A stretch of DNA of 64,000 bases, taken from an uncultured Eubacteriales bacterium. GTDB lineage: Bacteria > Bacillota > Clostridia > Oscillospirales > Acutalibacteraceae. Within the stretch, counting starts at the first letter, position 1, and every line of letters starts with the position of its first letter. The notes below the pieces were generated by a model. That model had not been told where the DNA came from. It ran no database searches and saw nothing but the letters and a program-made list of their open reading frames with translations. Made by a program: the position numbers and the translations under genes. Location of the stretch: positions 150,061 through 214,060 of the forward strand of contig CAKSHM010000004.1 of assembly GCA_934457415.1 (NCBI GenBank), written 5' to 3'. This document shows positions 52,204 to 60,023 of the stretch, one piece after another.

Positions 52204-53541
52204 TTATTTTTTAAGTCTTTCCTGAAGCTCCGCTCTGCGGTTCTCATATCCGGGTTTTCCGAGGAGAGCAAACATATTTTTCTTGTAAGCCTCAACACCC
52301 GGCTGGTTAAACGGATTGACTCCCAGCATATAACCTGAAATTGCACAGGCTTTTTCAAAGAAGTAAATAAGACGGCCTAAGTTTTCTTCGTCCGCTTTAT
52401 CTATTGTAATAACAAAGTTCGGAACCGAACCGTCTGTATGAGCAAGAACAGTTCCCTCAAATGCCTTTTCATTGACATAAGACATAGTCTTGCCTGCAAG
52501 GAAATTGAGTCCGTCTCCGTTTGTTTCGTCCTCTCCGATTATGATATCGTCGCCTGCGTTCTTGATAAGAACAACGGTTTCAAACATTATTCTTGAGCCC
52601 TCCTGAATAAACTGGCCCATAGAATGAAGATCGGTTGAGAAAATAACGTTTGCAGGGAAAATTCCCTTGTTATCCTTACCCTCGCTTTCACCGAAAAGCT
52701 GTTTGAACCATTCGTTCATCATCGTAAATCTCGGCTCGTAGCTTACAAGCAGCTCAACAGATTTTCCGCTTCTGTAAAGACAGTTTCTCGCGGCGGCATA
52801 TTTATAGCAGGGGTTTTTGTCAAGACTTGCTTCGCTGTAATCGCGGACAGCGTCCTGAGCGCCTTTCATAAGCCTGTCAATATCGCAGCCTGCGGCGGCA
52901 ATCGGCAAAAGGCCGACGGCTGTAAGCACAGAATATCTTCCGCCGACATCGTCGGGAACCACAAAGCATTCATAACCCTTTTCGTCAGCCAACTGCTTTA
53001 ATGTTCCGCGCGCCTTGTCGGTTGTACAATAAATCCTTTCGGCGGCACCATTTTCTCCGTACTGTTTTTCAAGCATTTCACGGAATACTCTGAATGCAAT
53101 GGCAGGCTCTGTGGTAGTACCTGATTTTGATATGATATTTACGGAAACTCTTTTGTTTTTGCATAAATTTACGATTTCGCTGAGATAGCTTCCGCTTATG
53201 CTGTTTCCTGCAAAGTAAATTTTAAGACCGTTTTCCTCGGAATTATAAAACTGACCCTTTAAAAACTCAATAGCCGCACGTGCGCCTAAATATGAGCCGC
53301 CGATCCCGATAACAACAAGAACATCGGAGTCGGAACGAATCTTATCCGCCGCTTTTTTTATGCGTGCAAATTCTTCTTTGTCATAATCAAAGGGAAGATT
53401 CATCCAGCCTAAAAAGTCGTTTCCCTCACCGTTTTTATTTTCAAGAAGCGCATGAGCCTTCATAACTTCAGGCTCTAAAGCTTTTATTTCGCTCTCGGAT
53501 AAAAATCCGTGAGCATATTCGTTTGTAAATTTAAGAGACAT
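52204..53541 (-). CDS. pgi: Glucose-6-phosphate isomerase
   Basis: Pgi interconverts glucose-6-phosphate and fructose-6-phosphate. Motifs are VIGIGGSYLGARAAIEFL, IISKSGTTTEPAIAFR, the DVGGRYSVLTAVGLLP signature, and GQFIQEGSR, then NPFNQPGVEAYKKNMF with the active-site Lys. The length of 445 is typical of the Firmicute form. It links the fructose-6-phosphate made by the rpiB/kinase-epimerase operon at 61-63 kb with glycolysis, though it is transcribed separately. Confidence 0.97.
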   Translation of the reverse strand: MSLKFTNEYAHGFLSESEIKALEPEVMKAHALLENKNGEGNDFLGWMNLPFDYDKEEFARIKKAADKIRSDSDVLVVIGIGGSYLGARAAIEFLKGQFYNSEENGLKIYFAGNSISGSYLSEIVNLCKNKRVSVNIISKSGTTTEPAIAFRVFREMLEKQYGENGAAERIYCTTDKARGTLKQLADEKGYECFVVPDDVGGRYSVLTAVGLLPIAAAGCDIDRLMKGAQDAVRDYSEASLDKNPCYKYAAARNCLYRSGKSVELLVSYEPRFTMMNEWFKQLFGESEGKDNKGIFPANVIFSTDLHSMGQFIQEGSRIMFETVVLIKNAGDDIIIGEDETNGDGLNFLAGKTMSYVNEKAFEGTVLAHTDGSVPNFVITIDKADEENLGRLIYFFEKACAISGYMLGVNPFNQPGVEAYKKNMFALLGKPGYENRRAELQERLKK

Positions 53542-53649
53542 TGTGTTTAACTTCTTTCTTCATCACTATCTTTATTATGTATGTTTATTTTACTATATCT
53601 TTAAGCTTTTTTCAAGAGCGGAATGTCAACAAACTGTTAATTTTTTTAC

Positions 53650-53755
53650 TAGTGTGACAGGACTCGAACCTGCCGCGGTTTCGCTCGCCGCCTTTTAGAT
53701 TGCGGCTTTGCGTGTGATTGTGCAAGGCGCCGGCCTTGCTGCAAATTTTTCGCAT
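53650..53755. mobile_element. Left part of the inverted-repeat element, second copy
   Basis: About 106 bp match the left end of the element at 17064-17169 at about 95 percent, including the terminal repeat (TAGTGTGACAGGACTCGAAC) and the GCAAGGC...GCCTTGC hairpin (with compensating change in the loop region). The right part differs, and I find no matching right end before the dacF gene at 53860. Confidence 0.75.
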
Positions 53756-53859
53756 AGCCATGTTAAAATACTCGTTAATCTGACGCCTCACAAAGACGAC
53801 AAGTTAAAATATGCCGAAAAGACGCCATTTTAGGCGGGTTCGGATTTACTATCGCTTGC

Positions 53860-55077
53860 CTAAGGTGTAAAAAGCCCCTTTAAAAACCATGATAAAACCG
53901 TTTTTAAACTGATTTTGTCAAGGTTTTCGGAGCATATAAGGTCAATTGAGCCGAGTTGAACATTGTCTGAGGATACTATTATCTTTCCGAGCTTTTGTCC
54001 TTTCTTTACGGGTGCTGTAATATTTTCGTCGATTTGCGGTTCCTGTGTAATCTCTTGAGAATTTCCTTTTTTGAATAAAAGCGAAAGATTGCCGCTCGGA
54101 ACTAAATTCACCGTCGGCTCATTTGCATCTTTGACAATTGCCGGATATTCTTTCTTTTCGGGGCTTACACAGATATATTTATAGTTTGCAAAGCCGTAAT
54201 CTAAAAGCTTTTTTGCGTTTGCGAAGCGGTCATTCGAGGAGGGCGCGCTCATAATTACTGCTACAAGCGATGTGTTGTCTCTCTCTGCGGTTGCGCTTAA
54301 ACAGTACCCTGCATTTGAGGTAGTACCTGTTTTAAGCCCTGTAGTTCCCGAATAAAATCTTACCAGCTTGTTTGTGTTTACAAGCTCGCTTTCTCCGTTT
54401 CTTAGAGTGTCCATCCATACGGTTGAATATTTTTTTATTAGGTCGTGCTTTATAAGCTCCGCGGACATCAAAGCAATATCATGTGCGGTTGTAAGATGAC
54501 CCTCTGCGTCAAGACCCGTGCAGTTTTTAAACTCGGTATCGTTCATTCCGAGTTCTTTCGCTCTTTTGTTCATCTGCCTTACGAATTCTTCCTCGCTGCC
54601 CGATATTTTTTCTCCTAAAGCCACGGTTGCGTCATTTGCGGACGCTATGACCGCCGCCTTTAAAAGCTCGTCGACCGTCATTGTTTCTCCGACCTCAAGC
54701 CATATCTGCGATCCTCCCATGGAGCTTGCATGCTCGCTTGCGGAAACGGTGTCGGACAGAGAAATTTTGCCGGAATCAATAGCTTCCATAATAAGCAAAA
54801 GCGACATGATTTTTGTTATCGAGGCAGGCGGAAGCTTTTCGTCGGAGTTCTGGTCGAAAAGCACCGTGCCGGTATAGACCTCCATAAGCACCGCCGATTT
54901 TGCGTTAACGCTGAAGGCGGGTACCTCGTCTGTTTCGTCTGCGGGAGCAGTCACCGCAACGGCAATATCTGATATATCGCATTCGCTTGAAACTGTATGC
55001 GCGGCGGCAGTGCTTAAAGAAAAGCAAAGCGCAAATATCAGCGAAAATGATATCGCTTTTAAATATTTTTTTCTCAT
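53860..55077 (-). CDS. dacF: D-alanyl-D-alanine carboxypeptidase, DacF type
   Basis: A penicillin-binding protein of class C that trims the wall stem peptide. It has a signal peptide (about residues 1-27), then the SxxK motif in PPASITKIMSLL, SAND as the SxN motif region, and the KTG motif in TGLKTGTTSNAGYC. A C-terminal PBP5-type beta domain and a final hydrophobic amphipathic segment (LKTVLSWFLKGLF) for membrane contact follow. The length of 405 is typical. AGGAGG precedes the ATG. The stop lies just next to the partial repeat element. In sporulators DacF shapes the spore cortex; here the role is inferred. Confidence 0.93.
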   Translation of the reverse strand: MRKKYLKAISFSLIFALCFSLSTAAAHTVSSECDISDIAVAVTAPADETDEVPAFSVNAKSAVLMEVYTGTVLFDQNSDEKLPPASITKIMSLLLIMEAIDSGKISLSDTVSASEHASSMGGSQIWLEVGETMTVDELLKAAVIASANDATVALGEKISGSEEEFVRQMNKRAKELGMNDTEFKNCTGLDAEGHLTTAHDIALMSAELIKHDLIKKYSTVWMDTLRNGESELVNTNKLVRFYSGTTGLKTGTTSNAGYCLSATAERDNTSLVAVIMSAPSSNDRFANAKKLLDYGFANYKYICVSPEKKEYPAIVKDANEPTVNLVPSGNLSLLFKKGNSQEITQEPQIDENITAPVKKGQKLGKIIVSSDNVQLGSIDLICSENLDKISLKTVLSWFLKGLFTP

Positions 55078-55135
55078 AAATTCATCCTCCTTAAAAAATA
55101 TTATGCTAAACTTAACTTAAATATTTTAAAAACCC

Positions 55136-55165
55136 TTGAAAGAGAATACTTTTTTATGATATACT
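55136..55165 (+). promoter_or_regulatory. Promoter of the DUF1846-metY-metA genes
   Basis: TTGAAA at 55136-55141 and TATACT at 55160-55165, 18-bp spacer. No SAM riboswitch or S-box hairpin set was seen in the short leader. Confidence 0.65.
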
Positions 55166-55206
55166 TTATAGGTGTTATTTGTATTATAGAAATTCGGAGG
55201 ATATTT

Positions 55207-56691
55207 ATGGGGAAAACAGGTTTTGATAATGCGGAGTATATAAGGCTGCAGTCTCAGAATATAAAAGACAGGATAAAGCTTTTCGGCGGAAAGCTCTATC
55301 TTGAATTCGGGGGAAAGCTTTTTGATGATTATCATGCCTCGCGCGTGCTTCCGGGGTTTGAGCCTGACGCAAAGGTTAAAATGCTTTTAAAGCTTAAGGA
55401 CCAAGCAGAAATAATCATTGTTATCAATGCGGACGCAATCGAGAAAAATAAGCGCCGCGGAGATCTCGGCATAACCTATGACCTTGATACATTAAGACTG
55501 ATTGACGCTTTTCGCGGAATAGGGCTCTTTGTCGGAAGCGTTGTCATAACGAGGTATACGGGTCAGCCGCTCGCAGTCGCGTTTGAAAACAGGCTTAAAA
55601 GCTTAGGAATCAAGGTTTACAGACATTATCCTATAGAGGATTACCCCGCAAACATTCCTTATATTGTCAGCGATGAGGGCTTTGGCAAAAATGATTATAT
55701 TGAAACCGAGCGAGAGCTTGTTATTGTTACTGCACCGGGTCCCGGAAGCGGGAAAATGGCTACCTGCCTTTCCCAGCTTTATCATGAGCATAAAAGGGGA
55801 ATAAAGGCAGGCTATGCGAAATTTGAAACCTTTCCTATTTGGAATCTTCCGCTTAAGCACCCCGTAAATGTTGCTTATGAGGCGGCAACGGCGGATCTGA
55901 GCGATGTAAATATGATTGACCCGTTCCATTTGGAGGCTTACGGGAAAACCGCTGTAAACTATAACCGCGACATTGAAATTTTTCCCGTACTTAATGCTAT
56001 GATGGAAAAAATCTTAGGCGAGTCGCCCTATAAGAGTCCGACCGATATGGGAGTTAATATGGCAGGCTTTGCCGTATTTGACGATGAGGCCTGCAAGGCG
56101 GCGGCAAATCAGGAAATAATCCGAAGATATTACGGCGCAATGTGTTCTGTAAGACAGGGACTCGGCGATAAGGCGGAGGTAGGAAGAATTGAGCTTTTGA
56201 TGAACTCAATGCATATAAGCGCTTCAGACAGACCTGTTGTTGCGGCGGCACTTGATAAGTCGGAAAAAACAGGCGGACCTGCCACCTCGCTTGAGCTTCC
56301 CGACGGAAGAATCATCACGGGAAAGACCTCGTCTCTCCTCGGTTCCTCGGCTTCAATGCTTTTAAATGCCTTAAAAGAGCTTGCGGGAATTCCGGATGAT
56401 ATAGAGCTTCTTTCGCATACAATAATTGAACCTATTCAGCGGCTTAAAACCGGAGTTTTGGGTAATCACAATCCGAGACTTCATATTGACGAGGTTTTAA
56501 TTGCGCTTTCAATCTGCGCCGTTACAAATGCAACCGCAAAAAAGGCGCTTTCAAAGCTTTCGGAGCTTTCGGGACTTGAGGGTCATTCGACGGTTATTTT
56601 ATCCCGTGTGGACGAGCAGACCTTTAAAAAGCTCGGTATAAATATGACCTGTGAGCCGAAATATCAGACCAAAAAGCTTTATCATCATTAA
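55207..56691 (+). CDS. DUF1846 family protein
   Basis: A 494-residue protein of the DUF1846 family, widely found in Firmicutes, with no firmly known reaction. It shows GKLYLEFGGKLFDDYHASRV near the N-terminus, a P-loop-like TAPGPGSGKMATCLSQLYHE near residue 180, and ILSRVDEQTFKKLGINMTCE near the end. The ATG at 55207 follows CGGAGG; an in-frame ATG at 55156 lies next to the -10 box. It is the first gene of a run with metY and metA, which may hint at a role in sulfur or amino acid metabolism, but this is weak. Confidence 0.9.
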   Translation: MGKTGFDNAEYIRLQSQNIKDRIKLFGGKLYLEFGGKLFDDYHASRVLPGFEPDAKVKMLLKLKDQAEIIIVINADAIEKNKRRGDLGITYDLDTLRLIDAFRGIGLFVGSVVITRYTGQPLAVAFENRLKSLGIKVYRHYPIEDYPANIPYIVSDEGFGKNDYIETERELVIVTAPGPGSGKMATCLSQLYHEHKRGIKAGYAKFETFPIWNLPLKHPVNVAYEAATADLSDVNMIDPFHLEAYGKTAVNYNRDIEIFPVLNAMMEKILGESPYKSPTDMGVNMAGFAVFDDEACKAAANQEIIRRYYGAMCSVRQGLGDKAEVGRIELLMNSMHISASDRPVVAAALDKSEKTGGPATSLELPDGRIITGKTSSLLGSSASMLLNALKELAGIPDDIELLSHTIIEPIQRLKTGVLGNHNPRLHIDEVLIALSICAVTNATAKKALSKLSELSGLEGHSTVILSRVDEQTFKKLGINMTCEPKYQTKKLYHH

Positions 56692-56710
56692 AAAACAGGA
56701 GGCAAGAAAA

Positions 56711-58000
56711 ATGAGTGACTTTAATATAGATACAAAATGCGTTCAGGGCGGTTACACCCCTAAAAACGGCGAGCCGCGCCAGATTCCGATTATTCAGAGC
56801 ACAACCTTTAAATATGAAACGGGCGACGCTATGGGCAAGCTTTTCGATTTGGAGGCGAGCGGATATTTTTATTCCCGTCTGCAAAACCCCACCTGCGATA
56901 CCGTCGCCGCTAAAATCTGCGATTTGGAGGGCGGCAGCGCCGCTATGCTGACTTCTTCGGGTCAGGCGGCTTCGTTCTTTGCGGTATTCAATATCGCAGG
57001 AAACGGGGACCATGTTGTTTCCTCCTCTTCGATTTACGGCGGAACATATAACCTTTTTGCCGTAACAATGAAGAAAATGGGAATTGATTTCACCTTTGTT
57101 TCTCCCGACTGCACACCTGAAGAATTAAACGCCGCTTTTAAGCCGAATACAAAGGCTGTTTTCGGCGAAACAATCGCAAATCCCGCCTTAACGGTGATTG
57201 ATATTGAAAAATTTGCCTCCGCCGCTCATTCCCACGGCGTTCCGCTTATAATTGACAACACCTTTGCAACTCCTGTAAATTGCAGACCGATTGAATTCGG
57301 CGCAGATATCGTTACCCATTCCACTACGAAATATATGGACGGACACGGCGCAGGCGTAGGCGGCTGTATAGTCGATTCGGGAAAATTCGACTGGACGAAA
57401 TACCCCGAAAAATTTGAGGGTCTCTGCACGCCGGACGAAAGCTATCACGGCATAACCTATACCGAGCGGTTCGGCATTGAGGGAGCATACATAACTAAGG
57501 CTACCGCTCAGCTTATGAGAGATTTAGGCTCGGTTCAGTCTCCGCAGAATGCGTTTTTATTGAACCTCGGGCTTGAAAGTTTGCATGTAAGAATGAAAAA
57601 ACACTGCGAAAATGCGCTTGCCGTCGCCAAATACTTAGAGAGCGACGAAAGGATATCTTGGGTAAAATACCCGGGTCTTGAAAGCGATAAATATTATAAG
57701 ACAGCTAAAAAGTATATGAAAAACGGCACCTGCGGCGTTGTTTCGTTCGGTGTTAAGGGCGGAAGAGAAGCGGCGGAGAAATTTATGGAGAATTTAAAAA
57801 TCGCCGCTATTGAAACTCATGTCGCGGACGCAAGAACCTGCTGTCTGCACCCTGCAAGCACTACACACAGGCAGTTAAGCGACAGCGAGCTTATAGCCGC
57901 AGGCGTTTCTGCGGATCTAATAAGATTTTCCTGCGGTCTTGAAGACAGCGAGGACCTTATAGCAGATATTAAACAAGCTCTTGATAAAGGACTGAATTAA
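56711..58000 (+). CDS. metY: O-acetylhomoserine sulfhydrylase
   Basis: A PLP enzyme of the Cys/Met metabolism family, which makes homocysteine from O-acetylhomoserine and sulfide. The 429-residue protein opens TKCVQGGYTPKNGEPRQIPI, with YSRLQNPT, SSGQAA, and the PLP lysine in THSTTKYMDGHG, followed by the C-terminal CCLHPASTTHRQLS. MetY-type length and the adjoining metA support this over cystathionine synthase. The ATG at 56711 follows AGGAGG. metA starts at the next base after its stop. Confidence 0.93.
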   Translation: MSDFNIDTKCVQGGYTPKNGEPRQIPIIQSTTFKYETGDAMGKLFDLEASGYFYSRLQNPTCDTVAAKICDLEGGSAAMLTSSGQAASFFAVFNIAGNGDHVVSSSSIYGGTYNLFAVTMKKMGIDFTFVSPDCTPEELNAAFKPNTKAVFGETIANPALTVIDIEKFASAAHSHGVPLIIDNTFATPVNCRPIEFGADIVTHSTTKYMDGHGAGVGGCIVDSGKFDWTKYPEKFEGLCTPDESYHGITYTERFGIEGAYITKATAQLMRDLGSVQSPQNAFLLNLGLESLHVRMKKHCENALAVAKYLESDERISWVKYPGLESDKYYKTAKKYMKNGTCGVVSFGVKGGREAAEKFMENLKIAAIETHVADARTCCLHPASTTHRQLSDSELIAAGVSADLIRFSCGLEDSEDLIADIKQALDKGLN

Positions 58001-58921
58001 ATGCCGATTAAAATTCCGGATAATCTGCCGGCGGTAAAAACCTTAGCTTCTGAAAATATTTTCGTTATGACAAACCGCCGTGCGATAACTCAGGATATCA
58101 GACCCCTTAAAATCCTGCTTTTAAATCTTATGCCGAATAAGATTGAGACAGAAACCCAGCTTTCCCGTCTGCTCGGGAACTCGCCCTTGCAGGTGGATCT
58201 GACTCTTATTCATACCAAAAGCCATGTTTCAAAAAACACCTCTGCCGAACATCTTATAAATTTTTATAAGACCTTTGACGATGTTAAATCCGAGCGGTTT
58301 GACGGAATGATAATAACAGGCGCGCCGGTTGAGCAAATGGAATTTGAAGAGGTTGAGTATTACCCCGAGCTTTGCGAAATTATGGAATGGACAAAGTCAC
58401 ATGTGCATAGTACCTTTCATATCTGCTGGGGCGCTCAGGCGGGGCTTTACTATCATTACGGAATAAAAAAATACCCCGTGGAAAATAAAATTTTCGGAGT
58501 TTTCAAGCATAGGGTCACCTATAAAAACTCAATTCTTTTCCGCGGGTTTGACGATAGCTTCATGGTACCTCAGTCCCGCCATACAACGGTAAAGAAAGAA
58601 GAGATAAAGGCTGTAAAGGACCTTAAAATCCTTGCTGAAAGCGACGAAACTGGTGTTTATGCCGTTTCTTCGAGAAACGGCAAGCAGATTTTTATTACAG
58701 GCCATAGCGAGTACGACCCGAATTCTTTAAAAAATGAATACCTCAGAGATTTAAATGCAAATAAGCCCATAGAAATTCCGAAAAATTATTTCCCGGGAAA
58801 CAATCCCGAAAATGAGCCTGAGGTCACTTGGCGCGCTCACGCGAATCTGCTTTATTCAAACTGGCTTAACTATTTTGTTTACCAGACCACACCGTATGAT
58901 GTTGAAAAGATAAATAATTAA
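58001..58921 (+). CDS. metA: Homoserine O-acetyltransferase (MetA type)
   Basis: MetA acylates homoserine for methionine synthesis. The 306-residue protein shows IRPLKILLLNLMPNKIETE, catalytic Cys142 in FHICWGAQAG, and the other active-site residues in SRHTT and GHSEYDP. Residue 111 is Glu (GAPVEQMEF), which in this family goes with acetyl-CoA rather than succinyl-CoA. The upstream metY, which uses O-acetylhomoserine, agrees. Its ATG follows the metY stop with no gap. Confidence 0.95.
   Translation: MPIKIPDNLPAVKTLASENIFVMTNRRAITQDIRPLKILLLNLMPNKIETETQLSRLLGNSPLQVDLTLIHTKSHVSKNTSAEHLINFYKTFDDVKSERFDGMIITGAPVEQMEFEEVEYYPELCEIMEWTKSHVHSTFHICWGAQAGLYYHYGIKKYPVENKIFGVFKHRVTYKNSILFRGFDDSFMVPQSRHTTVKKEEIKAVKDLKILAESDETGVYAVSSRNGKQIFITGHSEYDPNSLKNEYLRDLNANKPIEIPKNYFPGNNPENEPEVTWRAHANLLYSNWLNYFVYQTTPYDVEKINN
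58787..58802. promoter_or_regulatory. Possible Noc-binding site within metA
   Basis: TATTTCCCGGGAAACA matches the Bacillus Noc site (TATTTCCCGGGAAATA) at 15 of 16 positions. It lies inside metA, as such sites often do. A single hit in 64 kb could be chance. Confidence 0.35.
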
Positions 58922-58925
58922 AACG

Positions 58926-58967
58926 AGCACCCCTCTGTTTTCACTATCTTGAAAACAGAGGGGCGCT
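58926..58967. terminator. Hairpin after metA
   Basis: CCCCTCTGTTTTC pairs with GAAAACAGAGGGG, extended by AGC/GCT outside. There is no T run, so termination is likely but not certain. Confidence 0.65.
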
Positions 58968-58987
58968 GCCGTTTATGATACTATTCA

Positions 58988-59467
58988 TTAGATACTATTC
59001 AATTTTTGACCGGAGGAATAAACATTTATTACTTCTATTCCTTTTTCTTTCGCCTTTTTGACAGTATATGCCGTTCCGCCCGTGTTTTTATATTGATAGG
59101 AAATAATTATATTGCTCTTATCAATTATATAATCGTTTCTTCTGAACATACAGCCGGTATAATAATCGTCAGATATATAAAAGATATCGTCTGCCTTAGC
59201 CTTTAAATTTTTATAAACCTCTTTATCGTATTCTTTCCATTTTAAATCCTGATCTTTGCATGGAAGTACTAAGATAAGCCTTATATTATACTTTTCTTTA
59301 AGCTTTATTACCGTTTGCGCGGCTATAGTATCAAATCCTAATGCTCCGCCGGAAAAAAATGTATTATATCCCTTTTCGCAAAGATTTGAAATTTCTTTTT
59401 CAAGTCTTGTTTTTATTTCTCCTTTGATTATTCGATGACCTGTAAATCCGCAAATTTTTTCGTCCAT
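58988..59467 (-). CDS. SLOG-domain protein, copy B
   Basis: The same 159-residue protein as at 29337-29816, with only a few changes: Glu for Lys near residue 17, and a different last stretch (VYSSGQKLNSI for VHSSDQTLSNI). DNA is identical from 59046 to 59418. Outside the coding region the two loci share nothing obvious; here the leader has AGGAGATATTT before the ATG, while copy A has GGGGCGATATT. It is divergent from a different XRE-type regulator at 59599. A few GATACTATTCATTAG units at 58975-59001 recall the repeat at the end of copy A. Confidence 0.85.
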   Translation of the reverse strand: MDEKICGFTGHRIIKGEIKTRLEKEISNLCEKGYNTFFSGGALGFDTIAAQTVIKLKEKYNIRLILVLPCKDQDLKWKEYDKEVYKNLKAKADDIFYISDDYYTGCMFRRNDYIIDKSNIIISYQYKNTGGTAYTVKKAKEKGIEVINVYSSGQKLNSI

Positions 59468-59498
59468 AAATATCTCCTGAAATTATATATTTTATATT

Positions 59499-59574
59499 AT
59501 TGTATATAATTATAATAGATATGTCAACAGAAATTACTATTTTGAATGAATAAAAATAATTTTATATATAGTAA
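59499..59574. promoter_or_regulatory. Divergent promoters of SLOG cassette B
   Basis: Minus strand: TTGACA (59527-59522) and TACAAT (59504-59499), 17-bp spacer, for the SLOG gene. Plus strand: TTGAAT (59542-59547) and TATATA (59565-59570), 17-bp spacer, for the regulator. TTACTAT (59534-59540) and ATAGTAA (59568-59574) form a 7-bp inverted repeat spanning the regulator promoter. The AACGATAA operator of cassette A is absent. Confidence 0.6.
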
Positions 59575-59598
59575 AATTATTAAAAAGGCGGTGGCAAA

Positions 59599-59907
59599 GT
59601 GGAAAAAAAGGATTTTGCAAAAAGAATTGCGCAGTTAAGAATTAACAAAGGCGTTTCTGCGCGCGATATGAGCCTATCTTTAGGTCAAAGTGCAGGATAT
59701 ATCAATAATATTGAAAACGGAGTAAATCTTCCGTCTATGACACTGTTCTTCTACATTTGCGATTATTTCGGAATAACGCCTGAAGAATTTTTTGACAGTA
59801 ATGCAAAAGACCCAACAAAAATTTCAGAACTGACTCTGGCTGCCAAGCATTTAAACAGGGAACAGCTTGACCATCTTATTGCCATTGCAAAGGGTTTAAA
59901 AAAATGA
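59599..59907 (+). CDS. XRE-family regulator paired with SLOG copy B
   Basis: A 102-residue protein. Residues 6-62 form an XRE-type helix-turn-helix: KRIAQLRINKGVSARDMSLS, then GQSAGYINNIENGVNLPS and FFYICDYFGITPEEFF. A helical C-terminal tail (LNREQLDHLIAIAKGL) follows, in the same place as the tail of the cassette A regulator. The start is GTG at 59599 with GGCGGTGG upstream. It probably represses the divergent SLOG gene. The two regulators share the fold but differ in nearly all recognition-helix residues. Confidence 0.87.
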   Translation: MEKKDFAKRIAQLRINKGVSARDMSLSLGQSAGYINNIENGVNLPSMTLFFYICDYFGITPEEFFDSNAKDPTKISELTLAAKHLNREQLDHLIAIAKGLKK

Positions 59908-59949
59908 AAAAATTCCCATCTGATTTAACAGCAGATGGGAATTTTTGTG
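59908..59949 (+). terminator. Terminator after the cassette B regulator
   Basis: AAAAATTCCCATCTG pairs with CAGATGGGAATTTTT, followed by GTGTTTTG. It overlaps the end of the gene. Confidence 0.88.
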
Positions 59950-60023
59950 TTTTGTTGTTGAATTAAATGTAGGGCTTAACTGCAGAATAAACTTAAATAC
60001 TTTCATCTAAAAGGCAAAATTTT

